Assembly (NCBI GenBank): GCA_030430875.1
Contig: JAUIKI010000062.1
Location: 1-7,458, forward strand
Direction of reading: 5' to 3'
From: Gammaproteobacteria bacterium
Lineage (GTDB): Bacteria; Pseudomonadota; Gammaproteobacteria; Pseudomonadales; JAUIKI01
Length of the DNA stretch: 7,458 bases
Below are positions 6,504 to 7,458 of this stretch, piece after piece (positions within the stretch are counted from its first letter, which is position 1; every line of letters begins with the position of its first letter). Position numbers and translations under genes: made by a program. The notes beneath the pieces are model-generated. The model worked only from the letters and a program-made list of their open reading frames with translations, was not told where the DNA came from and searched no databases.

Positions 6504-7367
6504 ATGGCAAACTTTTTTGATTATATTCGGCTCACACGACTTAACCGACCAGTTGGTGTTTTATTATTATTGTGGCCAACCCTTTGGGCGCTTTGGATTG
6601 CTGCTGAAGGTGTTCCCAATTCAAAAATTCTGTTTATCTTTATTGTTGGTACGATTTTGATGCGTTCAGCAGGGTGCGTCATTAATGATTTTGCAGATAG
6701 AGAGTTTGATAAACATGTCGAACGAACAAAAGATCGGCCATTAACTTCTGGTAGAATTCTACCTCACTATGCAATTATATTATGTTTAATCTTAAGCCTC
6801 ATTGCGCTTATTTTGGTGATGATGACCAATGAGTTAACTATTTTTTTAGCAATTATCGGTGTGGTTTTGATGACTGCATACCCTTTTATGAAACGATTTA
6901 CTGATTTTCCGCAAGTAGTTTTAGGGGCAGCGTTTGCTATGGCAATCCCCATGAGTTTTAGTGCACAATTAAACACAATTCCAGCCTATTCATGGTTGTT
7001 GTATGTAGCAGTTCTACTCTGGACTGTTGCTTATGACACAGAGTATGCAATGGTAGATCGTGAAGATGATTTAAAAATTGGTATTCGATCCACTGCCATT
7101 CGATTTGGTGAATATGATCGCTTGATGATTGGTTTTTTACACGTGATAATGCTGATAATTTTATTATCACTTGGCATGCATCTTAATTTATCTATTTGGT
7201 TTTATATGGGAATCATCATTGCAGTAGGGTTATTTGGTTATCAACAATATCTAATACAAGATCGATATAGAGAAAAGTGTTTCCAGGCATTTTTGAATAA
7301 TCAGTGGGTGGGTGGCTTTATTTTTTTAGGCATATTCTTGCATTATTATTTACAACCAGGGATTTAA
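6504..7367 (+). CDS. ubiA: 4-hydroxybenzoate polyprenyltransferase
   Basis: This inner-membrane enzyme attaches the polyprenyl tail to 4-hydroxybenzoate, the membrane-committing step of ubiquinone biosynthesis. The protein is highly hydrophobic, with about eight or nine membrane segments. The two Asp-rich motifs that bind Mg-diphosphate are clear: NDFADREFD (61-69) and DTEYAMVDREDD (178-189). Family landmarks RPVGVLLLLWPTLWALW (15-31), AYPFMKRFTDFPQVVLGAAF (125-144) and KIGIRSTAIRFG (191-202) are also present. From the ATG at 6504 the length is 287, close to 290 in E. coli. The frame is open back to a GTG at 6432 (311 residues) with a good GGAAGGA six bases upstream, and an ATG at 6477 is also possible. 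I prefer 6504 because the extra residues are Cys-rich and unlike the family, and because a promoter appears to lie within them. A ParA-like gene follows 15 bases later, probably in the same operon. Confidence 0.95.
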   Translation: MANFFDYIRLTRLNRPVGVLLLLWPTLWALWIAAEGVPNSKILFIFIVGTILMRSAGCVINDFADREFDKHVERTKDRPLTSGRILPHYAIILCLILSLIALILVMMTNELTIFLAIIGVVLMTAYPFMKRFTDFPQVVLGAAFAMAIPMSFSAQLNTIPAYSWLLYVAVLLWTVAYDTEYAMVDREDDLKIGIRSTAIRFGEYDRLMIGFLHVIMLIILLSLGMHLNLSIWFYMGIIIAVGLFGYQQYLIQDRYREKCFQAFLNNQWVGGFIFLGIFLHYYLQPGI

Positions 7368-7382
7368 TTGACCGGAGGATTT

Positions 7383-7458
7383 ATGCGTCGAGTAATTTTT
7401 AATTTAAAGGGTGGAGTTGGAAAGTCTAGTATTACTTGCAACTTGGCTGCTATTAGCG
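7383..7458 (+). CDS. ParA/MinD-type P-loop ATPase, 5' part only
   Basis: Only the first 25 codons are in the window, and the gene runs off the right edge. They read MRRVIFNLKGGVGKSSITCN followed by LAAIS. KGGVGKSS (residues 9-16) is the deviant Walker A motif of ParA/MinD ATPases, with the signature lysine (Lys9) and the P-loop lysine (Lys14). GGAGG at 7374-7378, four bases before the ATG, is a strong ribosome binding site. The gene lies 15 bases after ubiA and is likely cotranscribed. Family members position plasmids, chromosome origins or protein cargo. The role of this one cannot be decided from 25 residues, and no ParB or parS site is visible. The residue before the first Walker lysine is Leu, where many relatives have Gln (NQKGG). 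Confidence 0.85.
   Translation, partial: MRRVIFNLKGGVGKSSITCNLAAIS

Overview
The window looks like chromosomal housekeeping DNA from a fairly AT-rich gammaproteobacterium (GC about 40% by eye). The evidence is an etfB-etfA pair, a proteobacterial-type PEP carboxylase ending in the conserved MRNTG, a UbiA ubiquinone-pathway prenyltransferase, and a ParA-like ATPase beginning MRRVIFN. A Thiotrichales-like lineage (Methylophaga or Cycloclasticus type) would fit, but this is a guess from general protein character.

Layout, left to right. (1) Positions 16-1694 (+): etfB and etfA, overlapping by one base (TGATG), encode the electron transfer flavoprotein. (2) Positions 1695-1777: two hairpins in a row, the second a good intrinsic terminator, with a -10-like TATAAT just beyond. 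(3) Positions 1847-4522 (+): ppc, full length, with catalytic and aspartate-inhibition residues intact. (4) Positions 4606-5136 (+): a small exported protein with a phosphatase-like P-loop. (5) Positions 5186-6043 (-): a VanW-family protein that converges on the phosphatase. (6) Positions 6162-6329 (-): a complete 55-codon rubredoxin gene. (7) Positions 6504-7367 (+): ubiA, divergent from rubredoxin, followed after 15 bases by a ParA-type ATPase gene that runs off the window at 7458.

How they fit together: ETF carries electrons from flavin dehydrogenases towards the quinone pool, UbiA commits 4-hydroxybenzoate to ubiquinone, and rubredoxin is a one-electron carrier. The right and left ends therefore share a respiratory redox theme. 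PEP carboxylase refills the TCA cycle with oxaloacetate. The VanW-like protein and the exported phosphatase-like protein are the least understood genes here.

I found no mobile element, CRISPR array, tRNA, rRNA or obvious novel multi-gene system. The points most worth a second look are the possible leaderless start of ubiA, the CX4R exported phosphatase-like protein, the stand-alone VanW gene, and the tandem hairpins between etfA and ppc.
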